A DNA stretch of 36,230 nucleotides from Corallococcus praedator. Its GTDB lineage: Bacteria > Myxococcota > Myxococcia > Myxococcales > Myxococcaceae. The notes under the pieces were generated by a model. It worked only from the letters and a program-made list of their open reading frames with translations, did no database searches and was not told where the DNA came from. The translations under genes were made by a program, and so were the position numbers. Below, one piece after another: positions 15,499 through 22,806 of this stretch (its first letter is position 1; every line of letters starts with the position of its first letter). The stretch is from the NCBI RefSeq assembly GCF_003612125.1, contig NZ_RAWI01000051.1, positions 1 through 36,230 of the forward strand, written 5' to 3'.

Positions 15499-16641
15499 AT
15501 GCCTCCCTCCCCTTCCCTCCCCGCGACAGCATCGATGGATCCACTCGCGGGCCGGGAGTCCGCGCGCAGGGCGGGACTGGACGTGCTGCGCGCCGTCGCC
15601 ATCCTGGCGGTGCTCGCCTTCCACGCGCCCGCGAACGCGCGGGAAGCGCTGCCAGCCTGGGTGCGCATGGGCTTCAGCCTGGGGTGGATGGGCGTGGACC
15701 TGTTCTTCGTCCTGTCGGGCTACCTCATCGGCCGGCAGGTCTTCGGCCCCGAGGAGCCTGGAGGACTGGGCGCGAACCTGCGCACCTTCTGGACGAAGCG
15801 GTGGATGCGCACGCTGCCGCTCTACTTCGTCGTCCTCGCCGCATATGCGCTGAAGCCGTGGGTGTTCGGTACGCCGTTCATCGGAGGCGGCTGGCACTAC
15901 GCGCTCTTCCTCCAGAACTTCACCGACCTGCGCGACTTCGAGCAGAGCTGGTCGCTGTGCGTGGAAGAGCACTTCTACCTGCTGCTGCCGCTCGTGGCGT
16001 TCGGGCTGGGCGGCCGCAAGTGGCCGGCCTTCGCCTGGCTCGTGCCCGTCGCCGTGAGCCTGCTCCTGCGCTTCTTCACGCGGTCCACGCTTCCGGAGGG
16101 GCTGGACGCGTCGGAGATCTGGGTGCGGTTGCAGTGGCCCACGTTCCAGCACCTGGACGGGCTCTGCGCGGGCGTCTTCCTTGCCCGGACGGCCTCGACG
16201 TGGCGTCAGTGGCCCTCCCGGGCACGGGCCCTGTGCGGGGTGCTGGGACTGGCGACGGTGGTGGGGAGTCTGGGCGTATTTGTCCCCCGGATGCAGGGGT
16301 TGGGCGGCGTGTGGCTCATCGCGGGGCTGGCGGTGGGCTTCAGCGGCCTGTTGGTCGCGATGGAGTCGCTGCGCCTGCCGGCGGTGCTGCGGTGGCCGGC
16401 GTACCAGGTGTCGGCGCTGTCCTACGGGGCCTATCTGTGGTTCGGCCCCATCGTGCGCGTCTTCGAGCGGCGGGACATCGCGGGGCCGCCGGTGCTGACA
16501 TTGATGGCCTTCCTGGCCGCGACCCTGGCAGTCTCGTGGCTGACGTACCGGGCGGTGGAGCTGCCGTGTTTGCGGCTGCGGGACCGACTGCTCGCGAGGT
16601 TCACGGAAGCACGCCGGGACATCACCGCCATTGGCGGTTGA
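15499..16641 (+). CDS. Acyltransferase 3 family membrane protein, divergent member C
   Basis: This multipass protein (380 aa from ATG 15499; ATG 15535 is an equally possible start, giving 368 aa) belongs to acyltransferase 3 but to a different branch from the other three. The opening block is AGLDVLRAVAILAVLAFH rather than LTGLRF-AAxHVxxFH. It is followed by GWMGVDLFFVLSGYLIGRQ, FWTKRWMRTLPLYF, and QSWSLCVEEHFYLLLPL with the conserved Ser-Leu-x-Val-Glu-Glu. The C-terminus ends in short Arg-rich helices. It precedes a methyltransferase gene by 23 bp on the same strand, suggesting a two-gene modification unit. Probable substrate: a sugar of the lipid-linked or exported polysaccharide. Confidence 0.87.
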   Translation: MPPSPSLPATASMDPLAGRESARRAGLDVLRAVAILAVLAFHAPANAREALPAWVRMGFSLGWMGVDLFFVLSGYLIGRQVFGPEEPGGLGANLRTFWTKRWMRTLPLYFVVLAAYALKPWVFGTPFIGGGWHYALFLQNFTDLRDFEQSWSLCVEEHFYLLLPLVAFGLGGRKWPAFAWLVPVAVSLLLRFFTRSTLPEGLDASEIWVRLQWPTFQHLDGLCAGVFLARTASTWRQWPSRARALCGVLGLATVVGSLGVFVPRMQGLGGVWLIAGLAVGFSGLLVAMESLRLPAVLRWPAYQVSALSYGAYLWFGPIVRVFERRDIAGPPVLTLMAFLAATLAVSWLTYRAVELPCLRLRDRLLARFTEARRDITAIGG

Positions 16642-16664
16642 GCCCACGGCACGAGGATGGATTC

Positions 16665-17258
16665 ATGCGCGTCAGCACCCACTTCGCCCTCTGGATGGCA
16701 GGGATGGCCCAGGCGGAGACCCAGACGACGGCGGGCGAGCGCGCGTGTCTGGCACGGTACGCGGCGGGACGGCAGCGGCTGGTGGAGATTGGCGTCTGGC
16801 ACGGGGTGACGACGCGCGTGCTGCGCGCGGTGATGGACCCCAGCGCCACGCTGTGGGCCGTGGATCCGTACCCGGTGGGACGGCTGCGCGTGAGCTTCCA
16901 GCAGCTCATCGCGCACCGCGAGGTGGGCAGCGTGAACAACGGGCGCGTGGACTGGGTGCGCGCCACCGGCGCGGATGCCGCGCGCCAGCACCGCGAGCGG
17001 GGCCTGCCGGCGGTGGACTTCGTCTTCATCGACGGAGACCACACCTACGAAGGGCTCCAGGGAGACTGGACCGGCTGGAGCCCGCTGGTGGCACCGGGCG
17101 CCATCATCGCGCTGCACGACACCCACTCCAGCCCGTCGCGTCCGCTGAACACCGCGGGCAGCGCGCGCTACACGCGCGACGTCATCCTCCACGACCCCGC
17201 GTTCGAGTGCGTGGACACGCACGACTCCCTGACGGTGATGCGCCGTCGCGAGGGATGA
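16665..17258 (+). CDS. Class I SAM-dependent methyltransferase (Methyltransf_24-like)
   Basis: A 197-aa cytoplasmic methyltransferase. Motif I is LVEIGVWHGVTT (39-50), binding AdoMet; LWAVDPYP (63-70) supplies the acidic loop; DFVFIDGDHTYEG (118-130) and LVAPGAIIALHD (141-152) complete the core seen in sugar and cephalosporin-hydroxylase-like O-methyltransferases. ATG 16665 follows a GAGG element, while the upstream in-frame sequence belongs to other genes. It lies 23 bp after acyltransferase C and is probably co-transcribed. Likely role: O-methylation of a sugar in the repeat unit, a guess from context. It converges on the lipoprotein at 17269. Confidence 0.85.
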   Translation: MRVSTHFALWMAGMAQAETQTTAGERACLARYAAGRQRLVEIGVWHGVTTRVLRAVMDPSATLWAVDPYPVGRLRVSFQQLIAHREVGSVNNGRVDWVRATGADAARQHRERGLPAVDFVFIDGDHTYEGLQGDWTGWSPLVAPGAIIALHDTHSSPSRPLNTAGSARYTRDVILHDPAFECVDTHDSLTVMRRREG

Positions 17259-17271
17259 GCGGGAGCGCTCA
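17256..17271. terminator. Short bidirectional hairpin overlapping two stop codons
   Basis: TGAGCG and CGCTCA form a perfect 6-bp stem with a GGAG loop. The left arm starts with the methyltransferase stop codon and the right arm ends with the stop codon of the convergent gene. Half of the stem follows trivially from two facing TGA codons, and there is no T-run, so terminator function is uncertain. Confidence 0.35.
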
Positions 17272-17763
17272 CCGCTTGTAGGGTTCGAGCTGGATCTCCA
17301 CGCAGGTGTCCTTCTCGAAATAGACACCCGTGGGGTGGTAGCCCCCTCCGTTGATCGCGATCAGCACGTAGGTCTTATGGCGGCTCGTGGGGATGGCACG
17401 GAAGTAGCCATCCTTCGAGACATTCAAGACGCCTTCGACCCAGCAGCCCGCCATCCCATCGATCCCCGACGCTGACATCACCTCGTATTCCAGCCGAGGC
17501 AATGGCTTCCCGTCGCCCGCGATGAATCGCCCCACCAGCAGTGGGTAGCCCTGCCTTTCCTGCTCGGCAACGTACGCGTCATCCTCCGAGGCAGGCCAGT
17601 CATGGCGCACGGTCTCGCAGGGGACGTGGACGACGCAGCTGTCCTTGAACCAGCACGCCATCCGGTCCGTGACGGATCCGCCGCGCTTCCACGACCCACA
17701 GCCCGTGCTTCCCAGGGCCAGGGCGCCCATCACCCCGACCGCGAGCCATCGCTCCCGGCGCAT
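17269..17763 (-). CDS. Putative exported lipoprotein of unknown function
   Basis: This 164-aa protein (from ATG 17763; ATG 17778 is also possible and adds five residues) starts with MRRERWLAVGV, a hydrophobic core and LGSTGC, a weak lipobox, so it is probably exported and perhaps lipidated. The mature part has several cysteines, a stretch LVGRFIAGDGKPLPRLEYEV, and near the end KTYVLIAINGGGYHPTGVYFEKDTCVEIQLEPYKR. This looks like a beta-rich, carboxypeptidase-regulatory-like or transthyretin-like domain, but I do not recognise a named family. It lies downstream of the glucokinase gene on the same strand and converges on the methyltransferase gene. Base use resembles its neighbours a little less (slightly lower GC). 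Confidence 0.7.
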   Translation of the reverse strand: MRRERWLAVGVMGALALGSTGCGSWKRGGSVTDRMACWFKDSCVVHVPCETVRHDWPASEDDAYVAEQERQGYPLLVGRFIAGDGKPLPRLEYEVMSASGIDGMAGCWVEGVLNVSKDGYFRAIPTSRHKTYVLIAINGGGYHPTGVYFEKDTCVEIQLEPYKR

Positions 17764-17824
17764 CCACGCAGTCCCCATCCCCGCATCATCGCAGCAGGGA
17801 TGGGCACCCGCGCCAGCCCCCCCT

Positions 17825-18850
17825 CTACATCTGCGGGCCCGCGAGCAGCGCCGCGCCGATGGCGCCGGACAGGTCGCCCAGCTCCGCCACGCGCAGCGCG
17901 GGCTTGCGCTCCGTGATGAACAGGTGCGGGTGCATGGCGTCGGCGATGCGCTCCACGAACGGCTCGCCCAGCCGCGACCCCAGCCCCCCGCCAATGACGA
18001 CCGCCTCCACGTCCAGCAGGTTGATGACGGACGCGACGGCCACGCCCATCATCGCCACCGCGCGGTGGATGAGCCGCGTCGCCAGTGGGTCCTTCTCCTT
18101 CAGCGCCCGCGACCAGATGCCGCTCGACAGCCGCGTGCGGCCCTTGTCGCGCATGATGTCGAAGAGGATCGTCTTCGTCCCCTTCTTCACCGCCGCGTGC
18201 GCCTTGCGCTCCATGGACGCCCGGCCCGCGTAGGCCTCCAGGCAGCCGCGCCGGCCACAGCCGCACCGCGCGCCGTTGGGCTTCACCACCATGTGGCCAA
18301 TCTCACCGGCGGAGCCCTGGCCGCGCCACGGCACGCCGTTGAGCACCAGGCCGCCACCCACACCCGTGCCCCACCACACGCCCAGCACGGAGCGGTGGCC
18401 GCGGCCCGCGCCCAGCTTGTACTCGGCGGCGACCGCCACCTGCACGTCGTTGCCCATCACCACCTTGCCGCCCACGAGGTCGCCCAGGTCCGACGCGATG
18501 GGGTACGGCGCGTCCCAGCCACCCGCCACGTTGCTCGCGTGCGCGAGCGTGCCGCTGTTCGCATCCACCGACCCCGGTGCGCCCACGCCCACCCCCGCGA
18601 GCTTCGCGGGCTCGATGCCCGCCGTCTGCGCCGCTTCGCCCAGCGTGCCGTACAGCTCCTTCACCACCTCGCCCGGTCCCCCCTTGGAGGGCGTCATGTG
18701 GCGGGCGCGGCCCAGCACCTCGCCGCGCGCATCCACGACGACGGCTTCAATCTTGGTGCCCCCCAGGTCGATGCCTCCCCAGATGCGGGCCCGGTCGTTC
18801 AACGGGCCCTTCTCCGTCCCGTTCCCGCGGTTCACCGAAGTCTCAGCCAT
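17825..18850 (-). CDS. glk: ROK-family glucokinase
   Basis: A 341-aa cytosolic sugar kinase of the ROK type, converting glucose to glucose-6-phosphate with ATP. It has the phosphate loop DLGGTK (28-33), the catalytic aspartate Asp135 in GNDVQVAVAAEY, GTGVGGG (161-167), His186 in GEIGHM and the zinc-binding C-G-C-G-R-R-G-C motif (196-203). ATG 18850 is preceded by GGCGGGAC; an in-frame ATG at 18880 would add ten residues. The gene is divergent from wzx, with 215 bp between starts, and would feed glucose toward UDP-glucose and, via Ugd, UDP-glucuronate. Other ROK specificities (mannose, N-acetylglucosamine) cannot be excluded. Confidence 0.88.
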   Translation of the reverse strand: MAETSVNRGNGTEKGPLNDRARIWGGIDLGGTKIEAVVVDARGEVLGRARHMTPSKGGPGEVVKELYGTLGEAAQTAGIEPAKLAGVGVGAPGSVDANSGTLAHASNVAGGWDAPYPIASDLGDLVGGKVVMGNDVQVAVAAEYKLGAGRGHRSVLGVWWGTGVGGGLVLNGVPWRGQGSAGEIGHMVVKPNGARCGCGRRGCLEAYAGRASMERKAHAAVKKGTKTILFDIMRDKGRTRLSSGIWSRALKEKDPLATRLIHRAVAMMGVAVASVINLLDVEAVVIGGGLGSRLGEPFVERIADAMHPHLFITERKPALRVAELGDLSGAIGAALLAGPQM

Positions 18851-18909
18851 GTCCCGCCCCCGTGGATTGGCGGCACCCATCGCCGCACCCGCTCAATCTG
18901 CGCAGCGCG

Positions 18910-18925
18910 GGCCGTGGCCACGGCC
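18910..18925. promoter_or_regulatory. 16-bp perfect palindrome between glk and wzx
   Basis: GGCCGTGGCCACGGCC reads identically on both strands and lies 60 bp upstream of glk and 140 bp upstream of wzx, in the divergent control region. It could be an operator for a dimeric regulator. In GC-rich DNA one such palindrome per window is not surprising, so confidence is low. Confidence 0.3.
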
Positions 18926-19065
18926 ATCACACCGAGCACCCCCGCGACTGCCAGGCCGCCCTCCGGGGCTCCGGACAGGCCCTGCCTTCCGGCGCGCGAA
19001 CGCGGCTCCTTGCGCCGGGCCCTGTTCGCCGGACGCGAGGCCGCATATACGCTCACGTCTCTTCC

Positions 19066-20568
19066 ATGAGCAGTCCCTCCACCTCCGCACCGGAGCTGGG
19101 CACCTCGGACGTGAAGGTCCGGGCCCAACGCTCCATCGTCGCCCTGGGCCTCCGGACGCTCGGCTCCCTGGGCCTGCGCGTGGTGAGCTCGCTCGCCCTG
19201 TCGCGCCTGCTCTTCCCGTCCGACTACGGCGCCTTCGCCATCGTGGCCTTCACCGCCGCGATGGGCGCGTACCTGGGCGACCTGGGCCTCAGTGCTTCGC
19301 TGGTGCGCCAGCAGCATGAACCCACCGAGGATGAAATCAGCACCGCGTTCTGGAGCCACCAGGGCTTCACCGTCGCCATCGTGGCGGTGCTGCTGGGGTT
19401 CGCGCCGCTCATCGCGCGCTCCTACGACCTGGGGTCTTCCGGTGCGCTCATGGTGTGCGCCGTGGCGCTGGGGTTGTTCTTCCACTCGCTGCGCGTCATC
19501 CCCATCATGATGCTGGAGCGAAACCTCCACTTCCCCGCCATCGCGCGCGCGGAGCTGGTGGAGAGCGTCGCGCAGACGGCGGCCACCATCCTCCTGGCCG
19601 CGCTGCACTGGGGCCCGTGGGCGCTCATCGGCGGCGGGCTGGTGCGCGGCGCGGTGGGGCTGGGGATGTTGTGGGCCGCGGCGGCGTGGCGTCCGCGCGG
19701 CAAGGTGCGCTGGGACATCGTCAAGCGACTGCTCGGCTTCGGCATCTGGTTCCAGCTCAACGGCATCGTGCCCGCCATCCTGGGCGGATGGATTCCGCTC
19801 GTGGTGGGGCGCCTGGAGGGCAAGGACGCGGTTGGGCTGGTGAACTGGGCGTGGGCGCTGGCCTCCGTGCCGCTGGCGCTCAGCAGCGTGCTCAACCGCG
19901 TGGCGTATCCGGCCTACAGCCGCATGCAGCAGGACGCGGAGGGGCTCGCGGAGTACCTGCGCACGTCCATCCGCCGCATCAGCGCGGTGCTCTGCATCCT
20001 CGTGCCCTTCGGCGTCATCGCGCTGCCCTTCCTCATCCCCACCCTCTTCGGCGAGCGCTGGAGCCCGGCGGCCGCGCTGGTGCAGTGGTTCATGCTGGAG
20101 GGCGCGATGCAGGCCGTGCACGGGCTGCTGAACTCGCAGCAGAACGCCAGCGGCCACGCGCGGGAGCGGGTGTACGTGCTCATCGGCTCCAGCCTGCTGC
20201 GCTGCGGGCTGGGCACGCTGGCGGTGATGCACTGGGGCATCGTGGGCATCGGCGTCACGGCCACGGCCATCACGCTCACGGAGCTGTGCCTGAGCGCGTG
20301 GCTGGTGGCTCGGAGAAACCCGCACCTGTCCGGTCTGGAGTTCCAGGTGCTGGAGCCGTTCCTCACGGTGGGCGCGCTGCTCGCGTTCGCGGTGGGCCTG
20401 TCGCGCTTCGCCAGCGGACAGTACGGGCTGCTCGTCCAGGCGCTGGTGGGGACCGGGATGCTGGCGGTGCTGGTGCTCGCGCGGGAACGCTCCCGGCGAG
20501 GGCTGTCGCTGGTGGGCGAGGTGCGCGCCGTCGTGGCGCACGTGCGCGGACGGAAGGCCGCCCCGTGA
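19066..20568 (+). CDS. wzx: Wzx-type lipid-linked oligosaccharide flippase
   Basis: A 500-aa polytopic membrane protein of the MOP/polysaccharide transporter superfamily (PF13440/PF01943-like), with 12-14 hydrophobic helices. It would flip the undecaprenyl-linked repeat to the periplasmic face. Typical features: the opening RAQRSIVALGLRTLGSLGLRVVSS, LSRLLFPSDYGAFAIV near residue 45 (the LxPxDYG motif), GFGIWFQLNGIV near residue 225, and LFGERWSPAAALVQ near residue 328. ATG 19066 is used; upstream in-frame sequence is Arg/Pro-rich and not membrane-like. It overlaps the next gene by 4 bp (GTGA). It would correspond in position to wzxB of the M. xanthus BPS locus. Confidence 0.93.
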   Translation: MSSPSTSAPELGTSDVKVRAQRSIVALGLRTLGSLGLRVVSSLALSRLLFPSDYGAFAIVAFTAAMGAYLGDLGLSASLVRQQHEPTEDEISTAFWSHQGFTVAIVAVLLGFAPLIARSYDLGSSGALMVCAVALGLFFHSLRVIPIMMLERNLHFPAIARAELVESVAQTAATILLAALHWGPWALIGGGLVRGAVGLGMLWAAAAWRPRGKVRWDIVKRLLGFGIWFQLNGIVPAILGGWIPLVVGRLEGKDAVGLVNWAWALASVPLALSSVLNRVAYPAYSRMQQDAEGLAEYLRTSIRRISAVLCILVPFGVIALPFLIPTLFGERWSPAAALVQWFMLEGAMQAVHGLLNSQQNASGHARERVYVLIGSSLLRCGLGTLAVMHWGIVGIGVTATAITLTELCLSAWLVARRNPHLSGLEFQVLEPFLTVGALLAFAVGLSRFASGQYGLLVQALVGTGMLAVLVLARERSRRGLSLVGEVRAVVAHVRGRKAAP

Positions 20569-21737
20569 GCGCCGTGGCGGAACGACCCGCGCTGCCCGCC
20601 CTCACCGGCCTGCGCTTCCTCGCGGCGATGGGCGTGCTGGGCTACCACTGCTACTGCGCGCCGTGCTCCCCGGCGCTGCCCTCGGGCATCGGACGGCTCA
20701 TCGGCGCGGGCTTCTCCACCGTCAGCCTGTTCTTCATCCTGTCCGGCTTCATCCTCGCGTACACCTATCTGGAAGACGGCGGCGGGATGAAGGGCACGTG
20801 GAGGGCCTTCTACCGCGCGCGCTTCGCGAGGCTGTATCCGGTGTATCTGGTGTCGCTGCTGGTGGACGTGCCCATGTTCGTGCGCGCCATCCACATGGCG
20901 GATCCACCCGCCAGCTCGGGCGAGCTGCTGCGCATCACAGGCGCGACGCTCACGCTCACGCAAGGCTGGCTGACGCTGCACCGGCCCACGTGGAACATCG
21001 TCGCGTGGACGCTGTCGGTGGAGGCGTTCTTCTACCTGCTCTTCCCGCTCGTGGGTCCGTGGCTCGCACGGCGAAGCACCCGGGTGCTCACGGCGCTCGC
21101 GGCCGGCGCGTGGCTGCTGGGCACCACGCCCATGCTCGCCGCCGACGCGGCGGCGCGGCTGACCGATTCCGGTGGAGTGCTCGCGACGTTCCTGCGGGTC
21201 TGGGGGTTGATCTCCTCGGAGGCCATTCCGCTCGCGCGGCTGCCGGAGTTCCTCATCGGGTTGTGCCTGGGGCTGGTATTCTGCCGGCGGGAGCACCTGA
21301 CGGCGCGTGCGTGGGCACGGACAGTGGCCTTCGTGCTCATCGGCGGCGGGCTGGCGGCGGGGCTGATGCGACTGCCGGAAGCTCCGTCACCGCTGGTGCA
21401 GTCCGCCGTGATGGTGCCGCTGTTCACCGCGAGCATCTACCTGCTCGCGAGCGGCCTCGTGGGCCGGGGGCTGGGACTGGGAACGCGGGCAATGGTGCTG
21501 CTGGGGGGCGCCAGCTACGCGCTCTACATGACCCACGGCTCGCTGATGAACTACGCGCTGGCGTTGAACACGCGCACGCTGGGGCTGCCCCACAACGTGC
21601 TCGCGCTGCTCTTCGCGCCCGTGGCCGTGGGCGTCTCCGTGGTGCTCTTCCGACACGTGGAGGAGCCCATGCGGCACCGGCTCCGGGCCCTGCGGCGTCC
21701 TCGCGCGACCCCGCCTCCCGAAGTCGCGGGAAGCTGA
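20565..21737 (+). CDS. Acyltransferase 3 family membrane protein (OafA/YrhL type) D
   Basis: A 390-aa multipass acyltransferase translated from GTG 20565, overlapping the wzx stop by four bases and so probably coupled to it. Blocks: LPALTGLRFLAAMGVLGYH with the family histidine near residue 26, STVSLFFILSGFILAYTYL, FYRARFARLYPVYLVS, NIVAWTLSVEAFFYLLFP and LGGASYALYMTHGSLMNY. It is close in sequence to acyltransferases A and B. Two cysteines after the histidine (H-C-Y-C-A-P-C) are unusual compared with those. Expected to acylate the repeat, perhaps on the flipped lipid-linked intermediate. Confidence 0.9.
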   Translation: MSAVAERPALPALTGLRFLAAMGVLGYHCYCAPCSPALPSGIGRLIGAGFSTVSLFFILSGFILAYTYLEDGGGMKGTWRAFYRARFARLYPVYLVSLLVDVPMFVRAIHMADPPASSGELLRITGATLTLTQGWLTLHRPTWNIVAWTLSVEAFFYLLFPLVGPWLARRSTRVLTALAAGAWLLGTTPMLAADAAARLTDSGGVLATFLRVWGLISSEAIPLARLPEFLIGLCLGLVFCRREHLTARAWARTVAFVLIGGGLAAGLMRLPEAPSPLVQSAVMVPLFTASIYLLASGLVGRGLGLGTRAMVLLGGASYALYMTHGSLMNYALALNTRTLGLPHNVLALLFAPVAVGVSVVLFRHVEEPMRHRLRALRRPRATPPPEVAGS

Positions 21738-21755
21738 ACGCGCGCCGGCTTCAGC
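21733..21755. terminator. Hairpin between convergent genes
   Basis: GCTGAA (21733-21738) and TTCAGC (21750-21755) form a 6-bp stem with an 11-base GC-rich loop spanning the two facing stop codons. No T-run follows; part of the pairing is trivial because both genes end in TGA. Confidence 0.3.
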
Positions 21756-22659
21756 GACGGGGCCGGAGCGACTTCGCGAGCACCCAGGGCGGAAACCCCA
21801 GCAGGTATCTCCACCGGGGCAGCGCACGGTGGAAGCGCAGGCCGCGCGCGTACAGCGTCAGGGCCTGACGGCACCGGCCGTGTTCGAGCAGCCAGTGCGT
21901 CACGTGTCGCAGGCCGAAGAGGAGCATGGCCAGCCGCTCCCGGCGACGCGCGGCGCCTCCCGGATAGTGCCCGTGTCCCTCCTGGGACAGCAGGAACAGG
22001 GTGCCCTCGTAACCCCGGTCGAGGTCGCGCGAGGACGACTCCGCGTGCTGGCGGTAGCCCAGCGTCACCGGGGACTCCACGTAGACGAAGCCGGGTTCGA
22101 CGCCCAGGCGGTACAGCAGGTCGTAGTCCTCGGAGCTGATCCGCTTCGCGCTGAAGCCACCCACCCGGCGGAGCGCTTCGGTGCGCACGGCCACCGCGCA
22201 CGCGGTGCGGATGAACGTCGCGTCCGCGCTGGCCAGGTAGTCCGCGAAGGACCGCGCGACGAAGGGCCCGGACTCCAGGTCCGACAGCTCGCCGGGTGAC
22301 TGGAAGGAGCGGGCCCGGCCCATCACCAGCGTGGGGCGGCCGTGCTCCTGGAGGGCCTGCTGGAACGCCGCCAGCGTCCAGGGCGGCCACAGGTCGTCGC
22401 TGTCGAGGAAGGCCACGTATTCGCCACGGGCCTCGCGGATGCCCAGGTTGCGAGCCACGCCCTGCCCCGCGTTGTCCTGACGGAACACGCGAACGCGCTC
22501 GCCGTAGCGGGCGAGCAGCGCGGGCGTCCCGTCGGTGGAGCCATCGTCCACGACGATGACCTCATGGTCCGTCAGCGTCTGGGCGAAGACCGAGGCCAGC
22601 GTCTCTTCCAGGAGCGAGGCCCGGTTGTAGGTCGGAATGACGACGGAGAAGAGGGGCAT
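21751..22659 (-). CDS. Glycosyltransferase family 2 protein
   Basis: A 302-aa GT-A fold inverting glycosyltransferase. The nucleotide-binding half is complete: FSVVIPTYNRASLLEETL at the start, VIVVDDGSTDGTP (34-46), and FLDSDDLW (84-91) with the metal-binding D-S-D at 86-88. ISSEDYDLLYRL near residue 178 provides the catalytic-base E-D pair. The C-terminal 100 residues are Arg/Leu-rich, without obvious transmembrane helices, and may associate with the membrane. ATG 22659 starts exactly at the fold. It is a single minus-strand gene, divergent from the GT4 operon at 22807. Confidence 0.92.
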   Translation of the reverse strand: MPLFSVVIPTYNRASLLEETLASVFAQTLTDHEVIVVDDGSTDGTPALLARYGERVRVFRQDNAGQGVARNLGIREARGEYVAFLDSDDLWPPWTLAAFQQALQEHGRPTLVMGRARSFQSPGELSDLESGPFVARSFADYLASADATFIRTACAVAVRTEALRRVGGFSAKRISSEDYDLLYRLGVEPGFVYVESPVTLGYRQHAESSSRDLDRGYEGTLFLLSQEGHGHYPGGAARRRERLAMLLFGLRHVTHWLLEHGRCRQALTLYARGLRFHRALPRWRYLLGFPPWVLAKSLRPRR

Positions 22660-22756
22660 GCCACCCGGGAGCGGAAGGAGCCGGATGATAACCCGCGCCC
22701 CCGGAGGCGACATGGCTTCCCGCCCGACACGTGAAGCGGTTAAGAGTCGGGCACCC

Positions 22757-22775
22757 CGCCGGGACGGACCCGGCG
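22757..22775 (+). other. GC-rich hairpin upstream of the GT4 operon
   Basis: CGCCGGG and CCCGGCG form a 7-bp perfect stem with a 5-base ACGGA loop, 31 bp before the first GT4 start. It might be an operator, a leader hairpin or chance. The 147-bp divergent gap has no clear promoter. Confidence 0.3.
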
Positions 22776-22806
22776 TGTCGGACCGCCGCTCCCGGATGAC
22801 GCCCGC

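Noticed and set aside
15368-15544. N-terminal extension of acyltransferase B to 15544
   Set aside because: The extra 59 residues are Arg/Cys-rich, not membrane-like, and cover the divergent promoter region; the family starts at ATG 15367.
18832-20541. Minus-strand open frame of 569 codons antisense to wzx
   Set aside because: No motif, biased composition, and the opposite strand encodes an evident flippase.
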